Under the pieces are notes generated by a model, which saw nothing but the letters and a program-made list of their open reading frames with translations, was not told where the DNA came from and ran no database searches. This document shows positions 12,934 to 26,239 of a DNA stretch of 64,000 nt, in pieces. The stretch comes from Apoderus coryli (taxonomy: Eukaryota > Arthropoda > Insecta > Coleoptera > Attelabidae). Both the position numbers and the translations under genes were made by a program. The stretch covers positions 21,950,134-22,014,133 of the forward strand of contig OU452203.1 of the NCBI GenBank assembly GCA_911728435.2, given 5' to 3'. Position 1 is the first letter of the stretch. Every line of letters starts with the position of its first letter.

Positions 12934-13490
12934 CAGTGATTCCCAAAGTGGTCCAGGTGGACCCCCAGGGGTCCACGGGAGAATATGACTTGAAAAAACA
13001 TTTTTCAGTTAGAATCAGCATGTTTATTTAGCACTTTTCCTTTTTTTAAAACCTCCCTTAACTGGGTACATGTTTAACAAGATTTTTTAGAGATTCGAAG
13101 ATATTCTGACAATGGAAATACCACCATGGATCATTTTCTCTCCATTTGATGAAACTGAAGTGGCGTTTGTGGTATTACAAGAGGAGCTAGTCGAGCTTAG
13201 CCCCAATGAGGAGCTGAAGGCTATCAAAAATTTTGGGAAATTGCGAGAAAACTTTTTATAGCATTTCCCGTATCATACCTTGTCAAAAAGAGTTGTGAGA
13301 GATTGAAGATTGAACGGGGAAGTTTAATATTGATATTGTGCTGTCAATCAAGCAAGTATGGCCAAGACAAGATTTGCTCTTTTGCGTGTGACTACGCCAT
13401 TCTACGTTTGTACACCAAACAAACCTCGTAACTTCAACAGAACTTCCCTAAACACTTCTAGAACTGGAATAAATCGTCTTATTGACCCAA
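12934..13490 (+). mobile_element. hAT transposon relic, ZBED5/FAM200-like C-terminal region
   Basis: The left end CAGTGATTCCCAAAGTGG at 12934 is the typical terminus of this hAT group. Plus-strand sequence from about 13075 reads MEIPPWIISPF (13110) and LQEELVELSPNEELK (about 13178), followed in other frames by FPVSYLVKKSCERL (about 13263) near the C-terminal hAT dimerisation region. These match the C-terminal pattern of domesticated and active ZBED5-type hAT transposases. Frameshifts and stops separate the blocks, and no right terminus is evident. I infer a truncated dead copy. Confidence 0.75.
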
Positions 13491-16400
13491 AATAATTTTA
13501 ACAATGACTAAAACGTTTTCGCGAAGGAGGAGTAAACCGCGAAGGAAATACATTAAAGAATTTTACCCAACATTTATATAGAGTGTCACAAATTCAATGT
13601 TAAAATTTCTAAAGCAATCAAACACTTGTGTCTTACTTAAAAAACTGCCTTTTGTATAATATGTGTTTCTGAGTTTACGTTTTTTTTAATTGGACTACGA
13701 CTACGTTTGTAATACACGCATATTCAAAAATTTGCTAATAAAGCCGATTTATTATTACAATTTAAAACTTATTATAACGTCCAAAATTAGTTAAGTTTAG
13801 TAAAACCATTCCTCGTATTTATTTATAAAAAAGTTGAAACAAATTAGTTGTAACGGCCTCAAATGATTAAAATCAGTACGTGCAGTACAAACTCATGTCG
13901 AGCAAATAACATAAATACAAGTCGTGTCGAAAATAGAAAAATAAACACCAAATCAACAGCATTTTTATTTTTAAAAATACTAGATAGATGCTAGTAGATA
14001 ATTATTAAAATTAATTAACGCTTGCGGAATTTAATTTTAGCAAACGCGCGTCTCTGCCGTATCCATAAATCTTTCCAAATTCAATACGATCCAAATTATT
14101 ACTATTATAATTCTCGGCTATTAGTAATTTTGGAATATACAGCTCTCGTTGTTGAATAGAATATTTGCTTGTTATTGATGGTCCTTCGCAAATATTTAGG
14201 CTGGAATTTATTGTAATAGACGTTTTAGACATAGTTTGGGGGCAGGTTTTTTTTCTTTTTTTAGCGCTGTAAGTTAGTTACGAGAGAGGTCTATAATACA
14301 GAGTGGTTTGCTAAGTGTTACTTTCATTTCCTTGGATTTTATCGAAGATTTCTGGCATAAAGAGACTGAAAAAGTCTAACCACCACTCTCATATAGGTAC
14401 CGTCTAATTCAAAACTACTCTCTCGACGGAAGTACATCCTTCTTGGTCGTAATTTGCGCCTATAAATTAGATTACCAATTGCCCTTATTGATGAATGAAA
14501 ACTACCCTTAATCAAAGCGATAAATTAGCCTTGTAGCCATGTATTCTTCAATCAAAGGAAAGAAAGAAATATGGTCAAGTTTAATTGTATTTCCGACACA
14601 TTCTCAATGATTAGATTTCTGGAAAGGGACGTCTTTTACTATATATCCGCACTCTTACTGTCCTGTTCTTGATTAAAATCGATAAAAATTTAATCTTAGA
14701 CGACTTTTTTGTCCTTATTTACCTTTATTCTCTGTATTTCCCACTTAATCCTTTTGTGTCTTTGGTATAAATTCAAACATAAGACATGTGAGTGAGTATT
14801 GTTTATATTTGCATTGTGACTATGACAATAGACGAATTCATTACGCATGGGAACGTGTGAACAATCAAGGCATATCGAAATTGTTAAGCTATGTTCACAC
14901 TAGCGGTAGTATAGCATCGGTTACTAAAACGGCTTAAAGGATTTTAACCAAATTTTCTACAAAAATCAAAGCCTCAAAGTAGGTAGGTACTCCCAAAAAA
15001 TATGGCATTAATTTAGAGAGTTTGGATCAAAAGATAATCAATATAATATAAGGGTTAAAATATAAAAAAAGGGGTAATTATAATTGGCGTTTGCTGAAAT
15101 TTCAGATCAATGAAGTAATTTTTAATAATATTTATGGGAAAGCAGTGCTTCCCTTGCCAACATGAACCGCCCCTGGTCATGATTAACAAAAATAAACAAA
15201 ACAAAAAATGTATGGAGAACTATTTGCGCCTTAAGGGCACCAGTTTATTTTCAGAAAATAGGTAGGCTTTACGGTTGCTAAGGAAACGTTGAAATCCTCT
15301 CCCTGTATTTATATTTTCATGTCAAGTTTGCCATTTTGACAAATTAGTTCAATATTAAGCCTACCTAAATTATTTGCGTATTTCATTATTAATTTATGAC
15401 ACCCTGTATATATGCTAAAACAGGACAACTTTATGGGTTTAAATCACACTCATTCATGGGTTTCGAAGCCAGTTAGTAAGCTCAAAAAATCTTGTGGACT
15501 TACCTACTTTGATTTAAAGAATTATAACTTAAAGAAATTGTTGAAGTCAAAAACGAATTCCTCGAAATATTTCTGCAGCGTCAAATATGGCTTGTTTTAT
15601 GTACCTACCAATTTACTTATTAGGTATATCTCCACTTAATTAGAACTAAATAAAAACCGAAAATTTCTACTACAAGTACCTACTTAGGTAGGTTCTGAAA
15701 ATTATTTGTCGTAACTTTTATGGTGTTTACATTAGAATAAACAAATACAAATTATGCAACTAAATCTTTAAACTTATTTTCAATAATATAAAATTACCAC
15801 TAAAACTAGAATTTAAGTGGATACTAGCTATTAAAACTAACAAAGCCCGGTTTAGGTTCAGTCTTAACCTTGAAAATGGTTAACAACCTTTTCTAACGTA
15901 TTTCATGGCATTTTTATGAAAGAAAATCATAACAAAATTACTTTTACTATTCAAATAAATTCACAATAAACAATTTAAAACAAAAATCATATTGAAAATA
16001 AGTGGATAGCATTCCTACCTATTTGTAAAAAAAAACTTGAAACCAAACCTTACATTTAAATAAACAAATTCCCAGAACATAACAAAACGGCAGTAGCTAG
16101 ATTTTGAAATAAATGATTCAATAACGAAATTATAACTAAACATCAAATTCAAATTAAAAAGAAAACGTATTTCTTTATCCAACCGGTTAAGTCAATAGGA
16201 AAAAAAAAACAATACAATGCTTAAACCACAACACTTACCCTTCAAAAAGATTATGAAAACTCGTGTAAAGCACTACAAAATATTAACTAAAAGTTCAGTC
16301 AAATAATAATTAATTAATCCACAGCAATATTAATACAAATTAAATTCACTGAGTATTAAAATTTAACCGATTTCTATACGATTAATAACAATAAATTAGT

Positions 16401-19262
16401 ATTCAACGCCATTTTGGAAGCCAAACTACAATTTGAGAAGTATGCAACCCTTAATACATTAGACGTCGCGCTATTATTCTTATAAACAAAATAACATCGT
16501 TGTATTATTGTTGAACAAATGTTTTAATTGTTACTAATGTCAAATTACGGAGAAACCAACAAACCACAGCCAACTCTGTCTTCTACTGTTTTAATGCAAT
16601 ACATGTGTGAAAAACACGTAATGAGCAAAAACCAGTATTGCCAGATTGTTTAAATTTAATTCCACAAACATAGCAGTGTAATCCGACATATTCATAGTTA
16701 AAGATGAACATGATTGTATCAGAACATTATTATTAACTTTCTTATAACTAAATTAGTATTGGTTCCTAATTTCGAAACAAATGAGTGATAAATTCAAAGA
16801 AAAAATATTGTCCTAACAATACATAATATCCCTAGTATGAGGAATATTACACCGATCGTGCAAGTTCGCATACACATATGATGCTGTACACAACTCGTGT
16901 TCTGCAGAAAAAGCGTCCGACGTTGCCTATTATTAAATACTAAAGCTTAAATGTTAGAGTAATATAAAAATGTTTACATCGTTAATGGCCATTTGGACCA
17001 TCTGTTTTAGGCAGCATCTAACATTAGGGAAAGAATAAACCTTGTATTTTGTTGCAAACGGCCATAATAGATTTAAGAGTTTAAATAATGAATCTTGAAC
17101 TTTGTCTAAAACCTTTAAAATTAGTGTGCATAGTCTTACATACTAATTATTAAATCTGCCTTATTTTCAGAAGAACTTCAAAGCTAAGACAACTTTTACA
17201 AATGTCTGAGTGAGAACTTCGACTGTAAAATAAGAGAAATACATTCATGAGAGAAATAGTTTAAGCGTAGTATAGTTTTTTTTTTATATAAACAGTGCTA
17301 ATAATTGAAAGGAAATATTAGTTATGTTTTTATTATCTTTAAAAAGAAACGGCAATCTTGCACACGCGTAGGAAGCTTCCAAGGATTGCTTGATGCTCTA
17401 TGATTATTGTACTGCTGTAGATGGCGTGACGGTGGTTTATTTCAGCGCCTACTACTGACTAGTGGATGGTATACAGGGCATTGCTTTTTGGAAAATGCGA
17501 ATTGAACTAAGTAATAAGTAAATAATGAGAATAATGGTTTAATACATTAGAGTGTTTAAAAAAGGTGCATATTATATGAAATATAATTAATTTGTTCCCA
17601 AAAATTAAAGATATCTCTCGCAAGGTATACATCCTTTAAATAATATAAGAATATGTTTTTATTAACATTTTTTGAATTTCCCAAAATTGTTTCAAGTATA
17701 ATATAGGTACGACGCGACGTTTCGTCAGAAATTTACATAATTATATCTACGTGTGTTGTTTTGGGGTTACAATTTGTAGAAGGGATACTGCTTTGTAGGT
17801 TTGCGTTTTTCTCGTACATAGGTAGTATAGGAAAAGTCATTTTTAAGCTTTTATCGCCATGTTTCAAGGTCATTAATAAAATTAAATTGCACAAGAGATA
17901 ACAGGCGAATACAGAGGTGTTATATGGACCTAATGAGCGTTAACGCTGATAAGTCTTATTGTATATACTATACAGGGTGGTAGTATCGATAGAGGCGGTG
18001 GAAAATGAAACGATTATTACATCTATTTGAAGGGTAAGCTTATCGCTGTAGTTTCCAGACGATAAATTCCGATTAGTTTAAAGCAAAATATACGAGGATG
18101 ATTGGTTATATCCTGATTCATTTAGCAAATGTTTTAAACGATATTATTGCACTCTTTATGGTATATTTTGTGGCCTATAATATTGTAAAGTTTGTTTTGT
18201 ATAAAACGAGGAGGCAGGAAATGTCATTTTGTTTGACTAACTTTCCCGCCAGTTGCGATATCTACATTACCTGCAGTTTATTATTGTTGTTTGGTTAACT
18301 GTTAGTAGTTAGGGTATGTTATCGTTTGGACCACCATTGGCGTACATACAATATTTCGAGTTTTGTTAAAGCATTGCTTTTTAATGAAAAAAAATACAGG
18401 TGCTACATTGAGACAAATGGTAGAGAAGTGGATTGCGGACAATTATTGTCTATATGGACTATTTGCAAATAGAAAAATGAGACAATAAAGTAAAGACAAA
18501 AATCAATGCAACATTGGTCGGATCCTTAACACATTTTTTAGCATCTCTTGGCACATAATTAGTAGTTAATACAAATTGCAGTGATTTGTAAAAATCATCA
18601 ACTTATATCATAGTTGTAGATATGTGCATTTTTTTTAAATGTTTGCCAAATACCTAGGTATGTAGAAATAAATTAAATCTAATAACTTTTTTCTTCGTTC
18701 GTGTGTATTGTTTTCGTTCGAAAATAAGTTTAGAGAGTTTTTCCCTGTGCCTGCTGGTGACAAGTGAATTTTTACGCGCGATAAGGCATAGAAATTCGGT
18801 CGTGTAGTTTGGGAAGGAAAATCAGATTTTTTAGAAAAAAAAAATATATACGAACCAAGAAATGTGGAAGAGAAACATTTTATGCTCGAAGAAATAATTT
18901 TATTTAAAGACGAAAAAGAATTTATAGATGAAAAATATTTTTTTTTCATACAGACCCAAAATATGACAAAATTATCAAATAAATAAACTTGTTGCTACGA
19001 TATACCATTATGATTTCAACAATTATGGAAAATGTACTAATTTAAGGGTTCTGAAGAATTTTAAAAGCGTACAGGGTGTCCAAATTTCGTTGTACTTGCG
19101 GGGTAGCACTGTTATTTGGAAAGTTAGCGGGATGCCGTTTTCGCGAATTATCAAAAATCGAGAGCGTTATACAATAAAATAGGTGGTCAAAATTTGTGAG
19201 CAAATTGGGGACATCTAATCATGAAAAAAACCTAAATTGTAATTTTTCGAAAAGTCCTTATT
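13491..19262. other. Long intergenic stretch, no gene recognised
   Basis: Almost 5.8 kb of AT-rich sequence. Open frames of 66-104 codons at 14011-14232 (minus), 15412-15639 (plus), 18098-18298 (plus) and 18635-18949 (minus) have AT-driven composition and no motif I recognise. CAGGGTG-type ends occur at 17973 and 19072; the latter lies just left of the next element and may be an older insertion of the same class. Confidence 0.5.
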
Positions 19263-19773
19263 TACAGGGTGTTAAAGATGACTGCCTGAGGACGATTTTT
19301 TTGAAATATTTTCGAAACGAATAAAGATGAATTAATCACATTTAGCATATTTATTCACCTAGTTAAATGTCGTAAACTGACGTCAAATTAAATAAAAAAG
19401 GATGACCATAGGCGGGTACACGGGGGAACCCTTGCCTTAATTATAACCTAACTTTTTTTCCTTGTGACTTTTATTCCATTGATGTCAAAAATGTGATAAA
19501 ATAAAGTTTTCTACATAAAAAAGGCATATTTGTTTTTTCTCGAAAAACTTAAAGGTTTTCGAGAAATTCGAGTTTAGAAATTTTATGACAAAACTGGTCC
19601 TTAGTATACAATTTTGGAAAACTCCTTGTTACACAGCATTAATAAAATATATAAGTAAGTTTTCTTTATTTGGGTTGTATGTCGTAAAAAGTAAAACTCA
19701 GTTTTAAATATCACTAACGTTTCGATCAATATTAGATCATCCTCAGAGTGCTGCAAAATACAAATTATATGTA

Positions 19774-20745
19774 CGAGGCAGGTTTTTTAAGTAAGTATCG
19801 TTTTGGAATTAAAAAAAGACGTGCAAAGATATCGCAATAATTTTATTTTTACATGAAAGCCTGTACCTTAATCTACTTTTCTACATAATTTCCGTGAATA
19901 TTGAGGCACCAGTTTTTGAATACCCTCCTCATAAAATTCTGCCGCCTGACTTGTTAACCACTGTATCACAAATGTTTTGACTTCGTTATCGTCTTGAAGA
20001 CGCTGACCACCCAGGTGTTTCTTCAAGTGCAGGAACAAATGGTAGTCGCTGGGCGCCAGATCAGGGCTGTATGGAGGATGATCTAGAGTTTCTCATTTAA
20101 AAGATTTGATGAGATCTTTGGTCCGATTAGCCACATGTGGACGGGCATTGTCATGCAGCAAAACAATACCCTTACTCAACTTGCCACGTCTTTTGTTCTG
20201 GATTGCACGACGCAGATTGCTCAATGTCTCACAATAAGACGCTGCATTGATTGTCTCATTACGAGGCAGAAACTCCACTAGCAATACTCTTTTCTGTCCC
20301 AAAAAACTGTGCACATGATTTTCCGGGCAGAAATTGTTTGTTTAAACTTCACTCTTTTGGGTGATGATGAATATCGCCATTCCATGGAGTGTTGCTTCGA
20401 TTCTGGTGTGACGTAGGCCACCCATGTTTCGTCACCAGTAACAATTTGGTCTAAAAAAACTTCACCTACCGCACTACCATTTGTTCCTGCACTTGAAGAA
20501 ACACCTGGGTGGTCAGCGTCATCAAGACGTTAACGAAGTCAAAACATTTGTGATACAGTGGTTAACAAGTCAGGCGGCAGAATTTTATGAGGAGGGTATT
20601 CAAAAACTGGTGCCTCAATATTCACGGAAATTATGTAGAAAAGTAGATTAAGGTACAGGCTTTCATGTAAAAATAAAATTATTGCGATATCTTTGCACGT
20701 CTTTTTTTAATTCCAAAACGGTACTTACTTAAAAAACATGCCTCG
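19774..20745 (-). mobile_element. Mariner element with inverted duplication of its 3' end, inactive
   Basis: CGAGGCAGGTTTTTTAAGTA at 19774 and its complement at 20745 form the inverted ends, with TA on each side. The minus strand encodes mariner transposase from about 20470 to the stop at 19868. IVTGDETW carries the first catalytic Asp, HDNARPHVANRT the second and YSPDLAPSDYHLF the third, the D34D arrangement of the mariner family. Two lesions are visible. A frameshift lies near 20300, and a TGA replaces the Trp codon in the WETLDHPPYSPD stretch at about 20090. The 5' part of the gene is missing. In its place, 20473-20745 is an inverted copy of 19774-20046, which is the 3' end of the gene plus the terminal repeat. 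Confidence 0.92.
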
Positions 20746-20850
20746 TATATCAAGAAGGAACGCATATATTTAAAATATTATCAAAAACAATTAATTGAAA
20801 ATTACATAAAAGAAAAAATATTTTAAATGTATGCGTTCCTTCTTGATATA
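20746..20850. mobile_element. Short hairpin insertion, about 105 bp
   Basis: TATATCAAGAAGGAACGCAT at 20746 is mirrored by ATGCGTTCCTTCTTGATATA ending at 20850, giving arms of about 33 bp around an AT-rich centre. It lies exactly between the mariner and the right arm of the surrounding foldback element. This fits a separate miniature insertion or a filler created during rearrangement. Confidence 0.75.
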
Positions 20851-21311
20851 GGTACATAGAATTTGTATTTTGCAGCACTCTGAGGATGATCTAATATAGA
20901 TCGAAACGTTAGTAATATTTAAAACTGAGTTTTTTTGTTTACGACCTACAACCCAAATAAAGAAAACTTACTTAAATATTGAACAGAAGGTCAAAAAAAC
21001 TTAACTTAATAAAATACAGTTTGCTAAGGACCAATTTTGACATAAAATTTTCAAACTCGAATTTCTCGAAAACCTTTAAGTTTTTCGAGAATAAAGAAGT
21101 ATCCCTTTTTATGTAGAAAACATTATTTTATCACATTTTTGAGACAAAATGAATAGAAATCACAAGGAAAAAAAAGTTAGGTTATAATTAAGGCTAAAGT
21201 CCCCCCATGTTTACCCGCCTATGGTCATCCTTTTTTACGATATTTAACTAGGTGAATAAATATGCTACATTTGATTAATTCATTCATCTTTCATCATCTG
21301 CACACCCTGTA

Positions 21312-23680
21312 TATCCCTTATTTGTGCAGTCGTAGAAAAAGTTAAGTGTGCAACACATGCAGAAGGGATTTTTTTGCATTTGTATAACTTTCATTGCACA
21401 ATTTAGTATCTTAGTTTTTAGGTATTAAATTTAACGAAAATAATGAATTATCTACGCTTTTGTTTAATATTATATTTAATTTATAACGGTGTAATTAAAA
21501 TATTGTTAAATCCTCAAATATTTATCTAATATTTTTAGAAATTTGTTTAACTAATAAAAGTTAAAATAGATCGAATATTGTTACAAAATATTTTTAAGTA
21601 ATAAAAACATTAGCATTGTACGGAGGTTGAATCATAAATTTATATTCTTTTTGTTTTAGTTTAAAATTTTTCTGACACGGACTGGACTAAATCGGGCCCG
21701 AAAATCTGTCAATATCTCCCGGTCTATTTGGTGAAAATACTTCGATGTGATCTAAAATTTCGAAGATTTGTTTCCTGTGTAATTCTCTCCTATATCTATA
21801 TACATATTATATTGTAGTCGATCGCAAAAACCTTTGGTTTATGATAAATGGTTTTTTGAACAGTCCATTTGGCCCCGAAACGACATAAAAAGGGCGTACC
21901 GGTTATAATTATATAAGGGGACCACTATTTTATGTGTGGATGTCGTTTGCAGACATACAGCAGCGCAGGCAGTATTTTTTAGATCAGTACCTCAAATTTT
22001 ATTTTATAAATCGAAATAAGTAAGTGATAGTTTGAAGAAATTATATTTTACAAAGATCTCAGTTTGTTTAGAAGAATATGCAATAAATTTGCTAGTTTAT
22101 TTAATAATATCAAAATCGGATTTCTTCAAAAAGTTTAAAATGTAATTAAATTCGTATTTCCCAACAATTCGGCTGCATAACAACCATACACGGAAAAAAA
22201 TCTGCATTGATATAGTGATATGGTGAAATTAAAAGCTGTTGGACTAAATAAAACGACACAGATGGCAGTTCATGCACAAAGAGATCTTGATTGTATCATC
22301 AAGTCTCTAGAACTTGGGTCCAATCGAACTTAAACTAGGGTATAGAAGAATTGAGTTAACAGGTGCCATTTAATTGTTCCATACTTTACTTAAATATTCT
22401 TCTTTTAAATGATTGGACATTCACCGTACAGTCAGAGACTTGTTTGGTAGAAATACAACAAAATTCGTCCGCAAAATCAGCTGCTGACTAACCTTAAATG
22501 TTAGCCAATGTCGCAACATTATTTGTAGGATTTATTTAGAGAAATAATTGACTTTGATTACGATTTTTTAATAAAGCAGGGTCTGGTAATATAAAATTTG
22601 TTTGCTAATTATCATTTACAATACTTGCGTGCATATAAATAATATTTCGATTTTATTTTTGGACCATTTTCAAACATGTAATAGTCCTCGATTATAATTA
22701 GTGTATGTAATTTATAAATATACTTATAATAACGTAAAATATCTTAAAATAAATCAAATGCCGCGAGTTCAGGTCGGGCACACGAGACATTATATAAATT
22801 ATTTTATGAATAAATATAATTTTAGTCGATTTAAATAATAAGTAATATTCTGTATTTTGTAATAAAGCATTTCGCCCACTAAAAGTTGATTTCCTATAGT
22901 TACTTTGACTTGACCATGATTACCAGTTTCTTAAAATGGTTAAATAGATCTTGTATTATGCATTGGTAACACTATTTTACATAATATTATACTTATGCGG
23001 TGGGACTGGGTCATTTTTTATATTTATCACTCAACGAAAAACGAACGATAGCACAAGTTTGCTATAATAATTATTTTCGCGGCCATTTGATAATAATTTT
23101 GTCTTACAACTATGGCAGGTGGTGCTTGAGGCCGAACTAGGGGGCAAATTACCTCTTCCCAAATTGATCTGGATACTGTTTATACAAAATATGCTTGAAA
23201 GAAGAGTAGTTTATTTTTGTATAATATAGGTACAGAATCATTGTTTTGAATCCAAGTATGAAGAATCAATTTACATGAGGAATAAGGTAACACTTTTGAA
23301 CAAAGATTATCCCACTATAAGGGGAGATTTTTTTCCGTGTATGGTTTTTAAGCTGAATTGCTGGGAATACGCGGTTCTATACGTTCGAAATACGAATTTA
23401 ATTAGGAGGGTAGGAGTTACAACATCGGTTAAATTAGAGAAAAGCTGTACAATTTAAACACCTTTGGTGTTTTCAAAATTAAACTAAGTTTAGCCGTTTT
23501 CGAGATTTTTTGAAAAAAACGATTTTTTGCGATTTTAGTTTTTATTAATTTCTGACATTATTTTAACAGATATAAAAAAATTAAAAGCACTTTCTTATTG
23601 TTACTTTTTGAGGATAATAGGATAGCGTTTCCAAAATTTCACTACGACGTTTCGTTTTCGAAAAACCATCATCAACTTCG
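21312..23680. other. Intergenic, nothing recognised
   Basis: AT-rich DNA with no supportable gene, RNA or paired transposon ends. The 60-codon frame at 23275-23457 has no similarity that I recognise. Confidence 0.5.
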
Positions 23681-23694
23681 TTTTTTTTAAATAC

Positions 23695-23850
23695 GTATAG
23701 TGCTGACTTGGCACCGAATGACTTATTTTTATTCCCGTACGTAAAAAACAAACTGAGAGGTCAACGTTTTTCCACACCTGAAGAAGCGGTTGCTGCATTC
23801 AGAATGCATGTTTTGGAGATACCTCAATCCCGAAATATAAAAGGCAATCC
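23695..23850 (+). pseudogene. C-terminal fragment of a mariner-like transposase
   Basis: The plus strand reads SADLAPNDLFLFPYVKNKLR followed by GQRFSTPEEAVAAFRMHVL. This matches the third-Asp region (normally SPDLAPND) and the downstream C-terminal segment of a mariner-type transposase common in insects. No upstream catalytic block or terminal repeat is attached, so it is a short relic of a different subfamily from the element at 19774-20745. Confidence 0.8.
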
Positions 23851-23859
23851 TCGTATTGA

Positions 23860-24785
23860 ACTACTTCTTTAAAACTTCCGGTCTATGCAATCACGTACCT
23901 TATTATAATAATCTCGATATAGGGGTAGATTCTTTGTAGTTTTTATTCTCAAGTATATCCACTTAGACGAGTATATATCGGACGAAGTACGAGGAAGCCT
24001 AAATTAAAAAAAAAAAAGAAAAAAACTATTATGTGACCGACAAGATAACAGTCCTCCATTAAGGTAACATAAAATGGGTTTGTGCCATTTATTTTTCGGT
24101 ATAGGAAACTTTAGATTAGAACAAAAAGTGTTTTATTTTTTCCGCACCTTGTCATGAACATGTCATCAATTTCGTTTGTGATGTGAAACTCGTCAACAAT
24201 TAAACTCGCAAGTAAATTTAAGAGAGTTGTAAATTTAGGCACAAACGCGCTTTTATCGGTATTTAGTGTTATTAAAACCAATAAATCTAACAGCATATTA
24301 TTAAAGTTCCAACTCGCAAAAACTGTTGATGACAATTACGTTTGCAATGCGTATAATTTACCTTTAATAACAGAAACATATAGAGGAATTTGAAAAATAC
24401 AACATACAGGGGTGTTTAAGGGGGTGGTTTCTCAGGTCATTCTTATGATGGAAGTTTTTTTGTAAATAACGGTTTTTTATTTGAATTCAGTCAAATATTT
24501 CGTTGAAATTTGGCAACGTTGTTGCTAGAAATCGGGAGCTTATACGGCCCTAACTAGATTTAAATAAATGTACGCCACTGTCTCTAATTTAATTTTGATA
24601 TTGTCTTGAGATAAATCAACTAAACTACAACTTTTTTATCTCTTCAATTTTTTCCATATTCTTCGTTTACGAGATGCAAATTTAAAGCATTTCCCAGGTT
24701 TGACACTGTTCTGGGGTTTCGCCATTCATAAATTTAAGTGTTCATTTTTAGGGCGTGATTATTAAATACAGAATATGTTAAAAAT
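23860..24785. other. Intergenic, nothing recognised
   Basis: No gene is supported. A GTACGCCACTGTC sequence near 24571 is the complement of a CAGTGGCGTAC hAT-type end, and TACAGGGGTG occurs at about 24408. Confidence 0.4.
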
Positions 24786-24791
24786 AAGTTG

Positions 24792-25950
24792 TCAGATAAA
24801 TTTATTCAGTGAATTACTATCTCCATCGTAAGGGCGAATATTATTTAGTCTTGATCTAAATAAATCCCAATTTATTTCTCTTTGCTGTTGAACTTGGTTT
24901 GTATTAGGCATTTTTGTCTTACTTTTTGAATTAACTCTACTATTTTCAAAACTAAGTCTACTGTTTTCTGATATATTATTTGTTTCTTCAAATGATAAAT
25001 TACTTAAGAGGTTTGCTACGTCTTCTAACAAATCTGTCATGTGATTTTCCTTCTATCTTTTTCTTTGCTTTTTCTTAACCTATTTTCAGAATTCTTCGAA
25101 CAAAAGGTTCTGAAAGTTCCTACCTATCTTTCCCAAGTCCTTAATAGTAGTGTTCGGAAAGGCAACAAGGAAAATTTGGCACTTACGGTTTTGTCGTCAG
25201 TTCCAATAATCCTTTTTCGATTGATTCCCAACTCGTCGCTTAGGTGATCGTCTCCAGTCACTTATCACTTTTGAGTTTTTCGATACGCACTTAAGAACTT
25301 AAGTTCAAGTCACAAAAACTGGGTTTTCGACACGATGCGAACTTGTTTTTGAAACCGCGCGTATCCTACCGACTGCGCCAATTTTGGATCTTTATTAACA
25401 GTAATAACTTCAAAGCTTTACTTTACAGCTATTAGTTTGAGAATAATTTATATTTAATTGGCAAAACAGTTTTATATGAAGTAAAATATAAACATAATCG
25501 AAATATAATATTAAAGATAACAATAATTCTTAAATACTAAGTACTTTATTGGCTCGTAACTTCCCTTAAACAAATATTTAATGACTAAAAAATTCAGAAT
25601 TAGAAAAATATTTTTTATAAACGCAAATATTTCATTTTTCACAATACGCATTTAATAATAAAAAAAAAACTTTTAGTCACATACACACGGTTTTAAAAAG
25701 GTCCTTTTGAACACGCCAAAATTAAACGGCGTCGTCGCTTGCTTTTGTATACTCTAAATTATTTGTTGGGCATCATTTTTAATTACGAAATTCCGCACGT
25801 GTAATTTTTTTTGCTCCCGAAAAATTATTAAAAACAACTTAATGTCCATTATAATTCCACATGCACAGCATACATTACCTTACAAGTCATGTTTGGAGAA
25901 TTAATTTAGCTAAATTAGCTGGACAGCTAACGATGTACAGGGTCGGATTC
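24792..25950 (-). mobile_element. 5' end of a Gypsy-type LTR retrotransposon (LTR, primer site, gag start)
   Basis: On the minus strand, the sequence from 25380 to 25363 reads TGGCGCAGTCGGTAGGAT. This is complementary to the 3' end of an insect tRNA-Ser and is the expected primer binding site. Sequence from 25381 rightward is therefore the 5' LTR; its outer edge is not clear, probably before about 25950. Downstream of the primer site a start codon at 25040 opens an 82-codon frame ending in NNIRPYDGDSNSLNKFI, a motif typical of the N-terminal part of Gypsy-group gag. The frame then stops at 24792, and no protease, RT or integrase follows, so this is a truncated copy. Confidence 0.7.
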
Positions 25951-26239
25951 GAGACATAACAAAAAGTTATAATTATTCTACACTTCACTGGTTAATCCCT
26001 CATAAATTTCTTCCCACAGAGTTCTTTCCGCTCGTGGCCAGGTCTGGACTATAGGGTGGCTCATTTATAATATTGATTCGCCCATTATGGTCATTACATG
26101 TCATTACCAAAAAGGGTTTACACAAGTCATATTAAATACTACAATATTACATAACATAAAACGTAGAAATGTATATAACTTAATCAAAACAGAAAGTCAG
26201 TGCTGAGGAATTCATCAATGGAGTAAAAAGCCTTGTCAA

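Larger units (their letters stand above)
19265..21309. mobile_element. Foldback element with TA duplication, interrupted by two nested insertions
   Basis: CAGGGTGTTAAAGATGA begins at 19265 and the complementary end, ...CTGCACACCCTG, closes at 21309. TA flanks both ends (19263-19264, 21310-21311). The left arm (19265-19773) and right arm (about 20851-21309) are inverted copies along most of their length. Examples are the GGATGACCATAGGCGGGTA block (about 19402) against its complement (about 21212), and GATCATCCTCAGAGTGCTGC (about 19735) against its complement (about 20878). The arms meet at a shared GTAC, so before the insertions the element was nearly a perfect palindrome with no central loop. 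No transposase of its own is visible. The class is inferred from the TA target and CAGGGTG end. Confidence 0.85.

Noticed and set aside
14011..14232. 73-codon frame on the minus strand starting MSKTSITINSS
   Set aside because: Reasonable composition but no homology that I recognise and no acceptor or donor pattern to place it in a gene.
18635..18949. 104-codon open frame on the minus strand
   Set aside because: Composition is dominated by Ser, Lys and Phe from AT-rich codons; no family resemblance.
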